This document shows, in pieces, positions 33,739 through 41,687 of a stretch of 64,000 nucleotides of DNA. Numbering within the stretch: the stretch's first letter is position 1; each line of letters opens with the position of its first letter. The position numbers and the translations under genes were made by a program. The notes beneath the pieces were generated by a model, which was given only the letters and a program-made list of their open reading frames with translations, did no database searches and was not told the DNA's origin. Source of the stretch: Clostridiaceae bacterium (GTDB taxonomy: Bacteria > Bacillota > Clostridia > Oscillospirales > Acutalibacteraceae). The stretch covers positions 434,001 through 498,000 of the forward strand of contig JAETSR010000001.1 in assembly GCA_021769555.1 (NCBI GenBank), read 5' to 3'.

Positions 33739-35436
33739 ATGAAAAAAATTCTGGCACTGCTGCTGGCGCTCACACTTATAATCGGCGTCTTCGCGGCATG
33801 CGGCGGGGATAATTCCTCGTCCTCACAGCAGGAGTCCTCATCCAAGCAGGAGGAGTCCTCGAAGGAAGAGACCAGCGGCGAGTCCTCGGAAGCGTCCGAG
33901 GATAACGGCGGGGAAACCGAGCCCACGGGGGAGATAACCTACCCGCTGGCCGAGTCCGTGAACCTCACCTGGTGGCACCCCCTGCGCGCGCCGTCCTACC
34001 AGTCCTCCCACGACGACAACAGCGTCTGGAAGAAGATTGCCGAGAACGTTGGCGTGACCATCGAGTGGATTCACCCCGCTTCCGGTACTGAGACCGAGCA
34101 GCTGAACATGCTGCTTGTCAGCGGAAACCTTCCGGACATCATACAGATAGACGGCCTTATCCAGAACTCCGGCGGCTCCTCCGCGGGCGTGGACGACGGC
34201 TCCTTTGTGGATTTGACCGACTATATCCCGGAGTACGCCCCCGACTATATGCGCGCCATCACTGCCTCTGACCTGGCTTACGCCATGGCTACCACCGCTG
34301 ACGGCCGCGTTACCGAGTTCGACCAGATAAAGCAGACCGCCCCCCAGTACAGCCGCGTGAATGTCCGCAACGACATCATGGAGGAGATTGGCTGGAAGGA
34401 CCGCCTGCCCGAGACCATCGACGACTATACCGAAATGTATGCCGCCATGAAGGAGAAGGGCTATTATGGCTACCGCACTGACCGGAACGGCCGCGACAGC
34501 CAGCTGATGTACGCCTACGGGATAGGCAACGGCTTCTATATCAATGAAGACGGCAAGGTGGCCTACGGCATGTGGACGGACACCTACAGGGATTACCTGC
34601 GCCAGGTCCGCGAGTGGATAGCGGCCGGGTACGTCCATCCCGACTGGACCTCCAAGGAGGCCGACACCTCGGCGCTGTTTGCCCAGAAGGAAATCGGCAT
34701 GTACATCATGCCCTCTGATATTTCATACGGCCTGGCAAAGCTGAACGGCTATGAGATTACCTGCGTCAACTACCCCAGGCTGAAGTCCGGCGACAAATTC
34801 CGCTTTGAGACCACCACATGGGATGCGGTGCCCGCCGACGGCATACGCACTGTCGTGACCACCGACTGTGAGAAGGCCGGGCGCCTTGAGGCCGCTATGG
34901 CGCTTCTGAACTATGGCTACACCGAAGAGGGCGCAGAGCTCTATAACTGGGGCATTGAGGACGAGGCCTATACCCGCGATTCCAGCGGCAGCAAGACCTT
35001 CACGGATTTGATTCTCAACAACGACAAGATACCCATGTCCGACGGACAGTACATTTATAAGCTCCACTTCGGCCCGAAGCTTGCCGAGCCCGACGTTCAG
35101 TGCAACCCCGGCACCATCGGCGACCCTAAGGCTCTGTACTGGCGCGAGCTGTACTCCGACGACGCGACCGTCAGCTCCGACGCTATAATCTTTGCCTCCC
35201 TGACAGTTGACCAGTCCGTGGCCCGCGGCGATATCATGACAAACGTTGAAACCTATATGAACGAGAGCACCCTCCACTTCCTCCTGGGAGAGAAGGACAT
35301 CAACGACGACGCGGCCTGGACCGAGTATATGGACACCCTGAGCAGCATGGATATCGAGGGGGCCATAGCCATAACCCAGGAGGCGCTTGATGACTTCAAC
35401 GCCAAATCCATCCCCACAGACTGGGCTTTCCACTGA
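33739..35436 (+). CDS. Extracellular sugar-binding lipoprotein
   Basis: A 565-residue solute-binding protein of the large LipO/YtcQ-like group. The type II signal peptide ends in the lipobox VFAAC with Cys21 as lipidation site. It is followed by a Ser/Glu-rich linker of about 40 residues, then the mature domain beginning near ESVNLTWWHPL. It captures the sugar at the membrane surface for the two permeases. Ribosome site AAAGGAG is eight bases upstream. It is the last gene of the operon; a strong terminator follows at 35522. Confidence 0.9.
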   Translation: MKKILALLLALTLIIGVFAACGGDNSSSSQQESSSKQEESSKEETSGESSEASEDNGGETEPTGEITYPLAESVNLTWWHPLRAPSYQSSHDDNSVWKKIAENVGVTIEWIHPASGTETEQLNMLLVSGNLPDIIQIDGLIQNSGGSSAGVDDGSFVDLTDYIPEYAPDYMRAITASDLAYAMATTADGRVTEFDQIKQTAPQYSRVNVRNDIMEEIGWKDRLPETIDDYTEMYAAMKEKGYYGYRTDRNGRDSQLMYAYGIGNGFYINEDGKVAYGMWTDTYRDYLRQVREWIAAGYVHPDWTSKEADTSALFAQKEIGMYIMPSDISYGLAKLNGYEITCVNYPRLKSGDKFRFETTTWDAVPADGIRTVVTTDCEKAGRLEAAMALLNYGYTEEGAELYNWGIEDEAYTRDSSGSKTFTDLILNNDKIPMSDGQYIYKLHFGPKLAEPDVQCNPGTIGDPKALYWRELYSDDATVSSDAIIFASLTVDQSVARGDIMTNVETYMNESTLHFLLGEKDINDDAAWTEYMDTLSSMDIEGAIAITQEALDDFNAKSIPTDWAFH

Positions 35437-35521
35437 TTACTTAATTTCGATTAGCATTTCCCGTGTTCTATAATCTCGTGCTGGCAGTTCCCGGCTCATT
35501 ATGGGCCGGGGGCTGACTTGC

Positions 35522-35561
35522 AAAAATCTCCCGGCGTCCCTGTCCGCCGGGAGATTTTTTT
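35522..35561 (+). terminator. Terminator of the sugar ABC operon
   Basis: The arms AAAATCTCCCGGCG and CGCCGGGAGATTTT pair perfectly around an 8-base loop and run into seven T. This is a strong Rho-independent terminator. A weaker G/C hairpin lies just before it (about 35489-35512). Confidence 0.9.
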
Positions 35562-35585
35562 GTTTTTATAATCACCGTCCGCATA

Positions 35586-35762
35586 GTGTCCCGCCAGCAG
35601 GAGTACGTCATCATTCTTTACAAGAGCCTGTTCCAGACGGCGGCCATAGCGGCCCTAATCCTGACACTCCTTGCCACAGGGAGCTTCATCACTGAAAAGG
35701 AGAAACGGAAAACAGCCCGGAATATCCGGGCTATAGTCTTCCATAAGGCGGGGTACAGGTGA
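35586..35762 (+). other. Unassigned short open frame, possible remnant
   Basis: GTG at 35586 opens 58 codons ending at 35762. One hydrophobic stretch (AAIAALILTLLATG) and a basic tail (EKEKRKTARN) could make a small membrane protein. There is no ribosome site, and its 3' part overlaps the likely terminator of the iron operon on the other strand. I do not recognise it; it may be a fragment or chance. With the terminator and the Cys-rich gene it accounts for the 35437-35771 gap. Confidence 0.2.
35714..35732 (-). terminator. Probable terminator of the feo operon
   Basis: AGCCCGG (35714-35720) and CCGGGCT (35726-35732) with a five-base loop; on the minus strand GTTTTCCGTTT follows. It lies 40 bases after the Cys-rich gene. 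Confidence 0.6.
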
Positions 35763-35771
35763 GGGAGAATA

Positions 35772-35912
35772 TCAGTGGCACCCCCGGCAGTTCCCGCAGT
35801 CGCCGTTACACCCCTTCCCGGCCCGGCGGGACTTCCGCATGGACCTTACAGCCAGAATCACGGCGGCAGCGATTATTGCAATAACGATAATATTACCTAA
35901 TATAACAGGCAT
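35772..35912 (-). CDS. FeoB-associated Cys-rich membrane protein
   Basis: A 46-residue protein too short for most gene finders. One N-terminal helix (ILGNIIVIAIIAAAVILAV) is followed by a basic stretch (RSMRKSRRAGKG) and a Cys-rich tail CNGDCGNCRGCH. This is the pattern of the small Cys-rich proteins found after feoB in Firmicutes. It probably assists FeoB in iron handling at the membrane; the mechanism is not established. AGGAGTGAATACA precedes the ATG, 21 bases after the feoB stop. Confidence 0.88.
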   Translation of the reverse strand: MPVILGNIIVIAIIAAAVILAVRSMRKSRRAGKGCNGDCGNCRGCH

Positions 35913-35933
35913 TGTATTCACTCCTTTAAATAA

Positions 35934-38315
35934 TTATTTTACGGCGGCGGCCACAGAGCTTAACTGACGCTCCCCGCCCTGACAGCCCTTGCGCGCCAGC
36001 AGGAAGATAACGGTCCCCAGAGCGGCCAGGGCAGCCACCGTCCAGAAGCTGAAAGCCACCGCTCCGGTGAGAAGGCCTCCCAGCTGGTATACGATAAGTG
36101 AGGCCGCATAGGCGAAGCCGCACATATAGCCGATTGCGGCCCAGGTCCACCTGGCGTTGTTCATCTCCCTCTTGATGGCGCCCATAGCCGCGAAGCAGGG
36201 GGCGCAAAGCAGGTTGAACACCATAAATGAGTATGCTGAGGCGGCGGTAAAGGCCATGGCGACGTTGGCAATGAGGTCGCCGGGGTAGAACACCTGCATG
36301 GTGCTGACCACTTCCTCCTTGGCAATCAGCCCGGTGATTGTCGCTACAGCGGCCTGCCAGTTTCCAAAGCCAAGAGGGGCGAAGATTACGGCAATAGCGC
36401 TGCCCGCCGCGGCCAGTAAGGAGGCGTTGCTGTCCTCAACCCAGCCGAAGCCGTTCTCTCCAAAGCCAAAGCTGCTGAGGAACCAGAGGACGATGGTGGA
36501 GAGCAGGATGATGGTGCCCGCCCGCTTGATGAAGGACCAGCCCCGCTCCCAGGTGGAGCGGAGGACGTTGCTGGGCGAGGGAGCGTGATATGCGGGCAGC
36601 TCCATAACAAAGGGGGCGGGCTCCCCGGCGAACGCCTTAAACTTTTTCAGCATAATGCCCGAAACCACCACAGCGGCCACACCGATAAAGTAGGCCGAGG
36701 CCGCCACCAGAGCCGAGCCGCCGAACAGCGCCCCGGCGAACAGGGCGATAATGGGCATTTTCGCCCCGCAAGGAATGAACCCGGTGGTCATGACGGTCAT
36801 CTTCCGGTCCCGGTCCTGCTCGATGGTGCGGGAGGCCATAATGCCCGGCACGCCGCAGCCTGTTGCCACCAGCATGGGGATGAAGCTCTTGCCGGAGAGC
36901 CCGAAGCGGCGGAAGATACGGTCCATGATAAAGGCAATCCGGGCCATATAGCCCACGTCCTCCAAGATGGCCAGCAGCAGGAAAAGCACGAGCATTTGCG
37001 GCACAAAGCCCAGCACAGCGCCCACGCCGCCGATAATGCCGTCGAGAATCAGAGAAGAGAGCACGCCGTCAACTCCCATAGCATTCAGCAGACCCTCCGC
37101 CAATACAGGCAGTCCGGGGACCCATGTCCCATAGCCGGAAGGGTCGGGCTTCTCTACAGTGAGGGCTTCTGCATAGCTGTCAGCTGTGACCTCCAATACG
37201 CTGACCTCGCCCGCGTCGGCGTCGTAGAGATAGGCCTCTGGCTCTCCGTTTTCATACGCCTCTATGATGGTGGAAGCCTCCTCGAACGCGCCGGCGGCTT
37301 CCTCATAGCCCTCTGTGTCAGAGCCTGAGAATGGGAGAAACCAGCCGTCCCCGAACAGGCCGTCATTGGCCCAGTCCGTGGCGGCGGTGCCCACAGAAAC
37401 GTCCCAGCCGCCCATAGCCAGGGCGTACACCAGCAGCATGACCGCCACGAAGATGGGCAGGGCCAGTATCCTGTTGGTGACAATCCGGTCTATCCTGTCT
37501 GAGACTGACAGGCTGCCCTTCGCCGCCTTCTTTTTCACAGCCTTGCTAACAACTGAGCTGATGTAGGAGTACCGCTGGTTGGTGATAATGCTCTCAGCGT
37601 CGTCGTCCAGCTCCTTCTCGCAGTCGGCAATATGCTGTTCCAGATGGGCTCTCAAATCCGGGCCCAGGTTCAGCTCCTCCATGACTTTCTCATCCCGCTC
37701 AAAAATCTTGATAGCGTACCAGCGCAGGTATCCATCCGACACCTTGCCCTGGATGGACTCCTCGATGTGGGCGATGGCGTGCTCCACGCTGCCGGTGAAC
37801 ACATGTGGCAGTTCTCCGGCCCGCTTTTCCTGTGCCAGGGCCACGGCCTTTTCCGCGGCAGCCATGCCGCCCTCCCCCTTGAGGGCGCTCATTGCCACAA
37901 CTTCGCAGCCCAGGGCCCTGCCAAGCCCGGCAAGGTCGATGGTATCGCCGTTTTTCCGCACCAGGTCAATCATGTTCACCGCCACCACCACGGGCAGGCC
38001 CAATTCTATAAGCTGGGTAGTGAGGAAGAGGTTTCGCTCAATATTTGTGCCGTCCACGATGTTGAGGATGGCGTCGGGCCTCTCGCTCACCAGATAGCTT
38101 CTGGCAATCACTTCCTCCAAAGTGTAGGGGGACAGGGAATAAATGCCGGGCAGGTCCTGGATAACCACGCCGCCATGCCCTTTCAGCTTTCCCTCCTTCT
38201 TCTCAACGGTCACGCCGGGCCAGTTGCCCACATACTGGCCGGAGCCGGTGAGGGCGTTGAACAGGGTGGTCTTGCCGCAGTTGGGGTTGCCCGCCAGGGC
38301 GATTTTTATATCCAT
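35934..38315 (-). CDS. feoB: Ferrous iron transport protein B
   Basis: FeoB imports Fe(II) across the membrane. The 793-residue product has an N-terminal G domain (G1 GNPNCGKTT, then the NWPGVTVEKKEG switch and DLPGIYSLSPYT), a helical GDI-like region (about 170-265), and the membrane part from about residue 282 with Gate motifs such as GCGVPGIMA. Between the first two helices there is an unusually long acidic loop (about residues 320-400). The start at ATG 38315 has GAGGAGA eight bases upstream; upstream in-frame codons to 38381 are not conserved. It lies between two feoA genes and the Cys-rich partner in one operon. Confidence 0.96.
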   Translation of the reverse strand: MDIKIALAGNPNCGKTTLFNALTGSGQYVGNWPGVTVEKKEGKLKGHGGVVIQDLPGIYSLSPYTLEEVIARSYLVSERPDAILNIVDGTNIERNLFLTTQLIELGLPVVVAVNMIDLVRKNGDTIDLAGLGRALGCEVVAMSALKGEGGMAAAEKAVALAQEKRAGELPHVFTGSVEHAIAHIEESIQGKVSDGYLRWYAIKIFERDEKVMEELNLGPDLRAHLEQHIADCEKELDDDAESIITNQRYSYISSVVSKAVKKKAAKGSLSVSDRIDRIVTNRILALPIFVAVMLLVYALAMGGWDVSVGTAATDWANDGLFGDGWFLPFSGSDTEGYEEAAGAFEEASTIIEAYENGEPEAYLYDADAGEVSVLEVTADSYAEALTVEKPDPSGYGTWVPGLPVLAEGLLNAMGVDGVLSSLILDGIIGGVGAVLGFVPQMLVLFLLLAILEDVGYMARIAFIMDRIFRRFGLSGKSFIPMLVATGCGVPGIMASRTIEQDRDRKMTVMTTGFIPCGAKMPIIALFAGALFGGSALVAASAYFIGVAAVVVSGIMLKKFKAFAGEPAPFVMELPAYHAPSPSNVLRSTWERGWSFIKRAGTIILLSTIVLWFLSSFGFGENGFGWVEDSNASLLAAAGSAIAVIFAPLGFGNWQAAVATITGLIAKEEVVSTMQVFYPGDLIANVAMAFTAASAYSFMVFNLLCAPCFAAMGAIKREMNNARWTWAAIGYMCGFAYAASLIVYQLGGLLTGAVAFSFWTVAALAALGTVIFLLARKGCQGGERQLSSVAAAVK

Positions 38316-38367
38316 CTTGATTATCTCCTCTCGATTGTTAGCTAGAGCTAACTCTTGCTCAAAAAAT

Positions 38368-38589
38368 TTAGATGACCTCAATCATCTCCGCGTCGTTCCT
38401 GCGTACAGACAGCTCGTACCCCCGTACATTCAGCTCCATGGGGTCCCCCAGAGGGGCCACCTTGCGCACGAAAATCTCCGCGCCCTTAGTTATGCCCATG
38501 TCCATAATGCGGCGCTTCACCGGGCCTTCCCCGTGGAGCCGCGCCACAGTGGCGGTCTCGCCCACCTTTACATCCTTCAGCGTTTTCAT
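38368..38589 (-). CDS. feoA: FeoA-family protein (second copy)
   Basis: A 73-residue SH3-like FeoA domain protein: KVGETATVARLHGEG, then RRIMDMGITKGAEIFVRKVAPLG, the usual GDP.E pattern, and YELSVRRNDAEMIEV at the end. It is a cytosolic partner thought to modulate FeoB. The start at 38589 follows AAGGAGGAAAGCAG; a longer reading to 38610 would overlap the first feoA. Two feoA genes in tandem before feoB are common in Clostridia. Confidence 0.92.
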   Translation of the reverse strand: MKTLKDVKVGETATVARLHGEGPVKRRIMDMGITKGAEIFVRKVAPLGDPMELNVRGYELSVRRNDAEMIEVI

Positions 38590-38606
38590 CTGCTTTCCTC
38601 CTTGTC

Positions 38607-38819
38607 TCAAATCATAATGCGGTTTGCCATGGTTTTATCCAGCGCCACGCGCCCGTCCTTTACCAGCACAATCAAGCTCCCTCCAATCTCATTTACCACC
38701 GTTACATCGCCGTCCACCACAAAGCCCAGCTCCGCCAAATGCCGGCGCACCTGGTCTTTCCCGGAGATTCTGCGTATGACAGCGGTTTCTCCTGCCTTTG
38801 CCATTGTCAGCGGTATCAT
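38607..38819 (-). CDS. feoA: FeoA-family protein (first copy)
   Basis: A 70-residue FeoA domain protein with AKAGETAVIRRISGKD, RRHLAELGFVVDGDVTVV and the C-terminal RVALDKTMANRIMI. It is shorter and more divergent than the second copy but keeps the family pattern. ATG at 38819 has AAGGAGG eight bases upstream. It is the first gene of the iron operon, directly behind the promoter and repeats at 38841-38901. Confidence 0.9.
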   Translation of the reverse strand: MIPLTMAKAGETAVIRRISGKDQVRRHLAELGFVVDGDVTVVNEIGGSLIVLVKDGRVALDKTMANRIMI

Positions 38820-38840
38820 TATCGCGCCTCCTTCAAGCAA

Positions 38841-38901
38841 GGTTAGCACTCACTAACCTTAAAGCTGTACTTAGTTTACTACGACTAACCGCTCTTGTCA
38901 A
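38841..38901 (-). promoter_or_regulatory. feo promoter with two iron-regulator-like operators
   Basis: On the minus strand TTGACA (38896-38901), a 17-base spacer and TAAACT (38873-38878). Two dyads overlap it: TTAGT/ACTAA (38871-38875, 38884-38888) around the -10 and spacer, and GGTTAG/CTAACC (38841-38846, 38853-38858) just downstream. TTAG...CTAA dyads are typical of DtxR-type metal repressors, so iron-dependent repression is likely. A homologous copy lies at 58768-58828. Confidence 0.75.
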
Positions 38902-39004
38902 GCCCTAATTGAGAAAAATTTGTATTCTTGGTCAGTTTGATATGGATTTTCTTAATTGAGGATGGTTTAAAGGGGTGATTTGCCAGCCGCCCGGTAAATA
39001 CAGC

Positions 39005-39041
39005 AGCCCGCAAACCCGGATATATCAAGGGTTTGCGGGCT
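39005..39041. repeat. Perfect 13-bp inverted repeat
   Basis: AGCCCGCAAACCC (39005-39017) is the exact reverse complement of 39029-39041, with an 11-base loop. Neither side has a U-run, so it is an atypical terminator at best. It lies between the feo promoter and the 3' end of hepT. Confidence 0.6.
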
Positions 39042-39101
39042 GGTAAGGTCCGGCTGCTCTTCGCCGCTAAACAAAGAAAACTGCATAAGGTAAAACAATC
39101 G

Positions 39102-39476
39102 TTATGTGTCGGAGAGCAGTTCCTCGCAGACTGCAGCAAGCAAGGGAATATCGTTTACCAATGTTTCCCAAACGGATGGTAAGTCAATCGAGCCATATGC
39201 GTGGACATAGAAATTGCGAGTATCCTTAATTGCTCGCCATGGGATAGAGGGAGCACCCTTTTTCACGTCATCTGAAAGCCGGCCCACCAATTCGCCAATC
39301 TGAACAACACACATACAGCAGGCGTCCTGGAATAAGTAATCCGTTTGGAAAGAAGAATAATTATAATTGAATCGTTCAAGATTTGCTTTGATACGCTGGC
39401 AATAGCCGATGATTTTTTGTAAGATGATTTTATTCCGCGTTTCGATAGAGCAGCACCTCGTCTTTCCGGATTGCAT
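39102..39476 (-). CDS. hepT: HEPN-domain toxin HepT
   Basis: A 124-residue all-helical HEPN (DUF86) protein with the catalytic RX4HxY motif as RNFYVHAY near residue 88. In the studied HepT/MntA systems the toxin's activity is silenced by MntA-mediated adenylylation of the motif tyrosine. The only usable start is the ATG at 39476, inside mntA, giving a 47-base overlap and no clear ribosome site, so translation may depend on mntA. It faces away from the ABC genes upstream of the pair and may serve plasmid- or island-stabilising or defence roles. Confidence 0.85.
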   Translation of the reverse strand: MQSGKTRCCSIETRNKIILQKIIGYCQRIKANLERFNYNYSSFQTDYLFQDACCMCVVQIGELVGRLSDDVKKGAPSIPWRAIKDTRNFYVHAYGSIDLPSVWETLVNDIPLLAAVCEELLSDT

Positions 39477-39732
39477 TCAAAAAATCTTTATCGGAAGATT
39501 CGCTGGTAACGATGTCGACAGGGACAGAGAGCGCGTCTTCTACAGCCAGCCGGAAGCTGTTGATTTGAAAGAGGGAGCGCAAGGCTCCTTTTTCTATTTT
39601 CAGGTCGATATCGCTGTTTTCATCGGCGCTGCCCTTGGAATATGAGCCGAATAAGGAAACGCTCTTCACCCCATGCTGTTGGGCGATAGGACTCACAATG
39701 CTGCGAATATCCGGAATGGTATAAGGAGCCAT
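39430..39732 (-). CDS. mntA: Minimal nucleotidyltransferase antitoxin MntA
   Basis: A 100-residue minimal nucleotidyltransferase with the GSX10DXD signature as GSYSKGSADENSDIDLK near residue 29. It is the antitoxin partner of HepT; in known systems it adenylylates the toxin. AGGAGGTTATATGGCT shows the ribosome site at the ATG (39732). The stop lies inside hepT. The pair sits near the start of the accessory block that follows the iron operon. Confidence 0.87.
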   Translation of the reverse strand: MAPYTIPDIRSIVSPIAQQHGVKSVSLFGSYSKGSADENSDIDLKIEKGALRSLFQINSFRLAVEDALSVPVDIVTSESSDKDFLNAIRKDEVLLYRNAE

Positions 39733-39806
39733 ATAACCTCCTCCTCGCTTTTTATTTTTAGTATACCACGAAATGAGCTGAAAGGAAAGCCCCTTTTAAC
39801 CACACC

Positions 39807-41687
39807 CTACGCAAAAACAATACCCTGCTCATCATAATACCTTGCCTGCGCCTCCCAAAGCCGCCGGTAAGCCCCGGCCTCTGCTGAGAGACTGTCATGA
39901 GTGCCCACCTGTACAAGCCTCCCCTTCTCAAACACGGCTATCCTGTCGCAGAACCGGCAGGAGGAGAGCCTGTGGGAAATGCACACGGCGGTCTTTTCCC
40001 CCGCCATCTCCCCGAACCTACGGTAGACCTCATACTCAGCCAGGGGGTCCAGGGCGGCAGTGGGTTCGTCCAGCACCAAAAACGGCGCGTCCTTATACAG
40101 CGCCCGGGCGATGGCAGCTTTCTGGGCCTCGCCTCCCGAAAACTCCACGCCGCTCTCGTCAAAATCCTTGTTCAGATACGTCTCCAATCCCTGGGGCATA
40201 GAGCGAAGGCGCTCCTCAAGGCCCGCCTGTTCCAGCGCTTTTTCCGCGCCCTCCTTATCATACTTCACGCTGGCCGCCACCGCCTGACCCAGCGGGAAGG
40301 AGAACAGGTGGAAATCCTGGAACACCACCGAGAACAGCGCAAGATACTCGTCATAATTATACTTTTTGATATCAATGCCGTTGAGGGTTATCACCCCCTC
40401 AGTGGGGTCATACAGCCGGCACAAAAGCTTTATCATGGTTGTCTTCCCGCTGCCGTTTCGCCCCACTACCGCCAGCCTCTCTCCAATCTTCAATGTCAAA
40501 TTCAGGTGGCGCAGTGCCCAGCTGTCCGAGCCGGGATACTTAAAGGAGACGTCCCGAAACTCAATAAGGTACTCGTTGTCCAGCCGCTTCTCAGTGGGCA
40601 GGGCCCCCCGGTACTTCTTATTCTCCAAATCCAGAAAATCATAGGTGATTTCCAGAAACGGTGCGTTACCGGCAAGGCGTGTCAGCACGTCCACAAGAAT
40701 CTGGAAGCTTGCGGCAAAGCAGCCCACAGCCCCCGCGTACTGCACCACGCCCCCAAGCCCAATGGCCCCGCACCAGGCTTTTGCGGCCACAACCAGATAT
40801 ACTGCCCCGCTTATGAGGAACGGGCACGCCCCGCGCACTCCCCAGAGCCTGGCAAACCTGCCGGCTTTTCCGTTCATGTCCTCCATCCACGTCAGCATAT
40901 ATTCATCTATGGCCCCTTTCACCAGCGGGGCTTCCCGGTAAAGCCGTATCTCCTTGCCCTGCTTGTGGTCGTCGGGCAGGTCGAAGTGAAAGTACATGAA
41001 CAGCCGGTTAATCAGAGTCATATTATCCGCGTCATCCATCCAGAGCTTGGAATCCTTTTCCGAGCACCTCTGAGTAACTATAACGGACAGCGCCAGCAGG
41101 CCCAGGATAAGCGCCGTGCCCCAGTGGGAGCTGAGCACTGCCGCAATCCCCCCGCCGCCGCGCGCCGGGGCCATAAACAGCCCCAGCGTCAGCGCCAGGG
41201 AGGAGAGGGTGCCCACCACGCCCTCCGACAGCGCTCCCGCCACCCAGTACAGGCGCATGAGCCCCTGGCCGTTCCAGTTCTGCAGCTGCTTTATCTTGTC
41301 CAGCTTTGCCTGCACCCGGGCGTCCTCCACGTCCTCATAGTCCATATCTAAAAGCTTCTGGGAGTAGAGCATATACATGCGTATAAAGAACATCCCGCTC
41401 CTGGCCCCCGCGCCCCGGCCCAGGAGGTTTTTCAAAAGGTGCAGTCCAAGGCCCAGCCCAACCGTCAGCGCCGCCAGCCAGATAAGCCTGCGAGGGTCCC
41501 TGCCGCCTGCCAGCTCATTTATTATCTGCCCCGAAAAGAACAGGGTTATAAGGGGAGCAACAGCCCCCACAGCGGACGCAAGCCCGCTGAGCAGCACGTC
41601 CCGGCCCATGCCCGTTTCCCATAGTATGCGGTACCCCCGCGCGGTCAGGGAGGCCTTCTTCCTCAGCTCAGCCAATCTCTTCTTCAT
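39807..41687 (-). CDS. ABC exporter half-transporter (second of pair)
   Basis: A 626-residue protein with six N-terminal helices (about 20-330) and a nucleotide-binding domain: Walker A VGRNGSGKTTM, signature FSGGEAQKAAIAR, Walker B FLVLDEPTAALDP, and His switch ISHRLSS. It overlaps the first half-transporter by 20 bases, and the ATG at 41687 has GGAGAGA upstream, so the two likely form a heterodimer. With the AgrA/AgrC-like pair upstream, a peptide or antimicrobial substrate is plausible but unproven. Both catalytic Glu residues (DEP) are kept. Confidence 0.87.
   Translation of the reverse strand: MKKRLAELRKKASLTARGYRILWETGMGRDVLLSGLASAVGAVAPLITLFFSGQIINELAGGRDPRRLIWLAALTVGLGLGLHLLKNLLGRGAGARSGMFFIRMYMLYSQKLLDMDYEDVEDARVQAKLDKIKQLQNWNGQGLMRLYWVAGALSEGVVGTLSSLALTLGLFMAPARGGGGIAAVLSSHWGTALILGLLALSVIVTQRCSEKDSKLWMDDADNMTLINRLFMYFHFDLPDDHKQGKEIRLYREAPLVKGAIDEYMLTWMEDMNGKAGRFARLWGVRGACPFLISGAVYLVVAAKAWCGAIGLGGVVQYAGAVGCFAASFQILVDVLTRLAGNAPFLEITYDFLDLENKKYRGALPTEKRLDNEYLIEFRDVSFKYPGSDSWALRHLNLTLKIGERLAVVGRNGSGKTTMIKLLCRLYDPTEGVITLNGIDIKKYNYDEYLALFSVVFQDFHLFSFPLGQAVAASVKYDKEGAEKALEQAGLEERLRSMPQGLETYLNKDFDESGVEFSGGEAQKAAIARALYKDAPFLVLDEPTAALDPLAEYEVYRRFGEMAGEKTAVCISHRLSSCRFCDRIAVFEKGRLVQVGTHDSLSAEAGAYRRLWEAQARYYDEQGIVFA

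Noticed and set aside
39897..41351. 484-codon open frame antisense to the second ABC exporter
   Set aside because: It is a shadow of the ABC gene: no ribosome site, Pro/His/Gln-rich translation, and the opposite frame has all ABC motifs.
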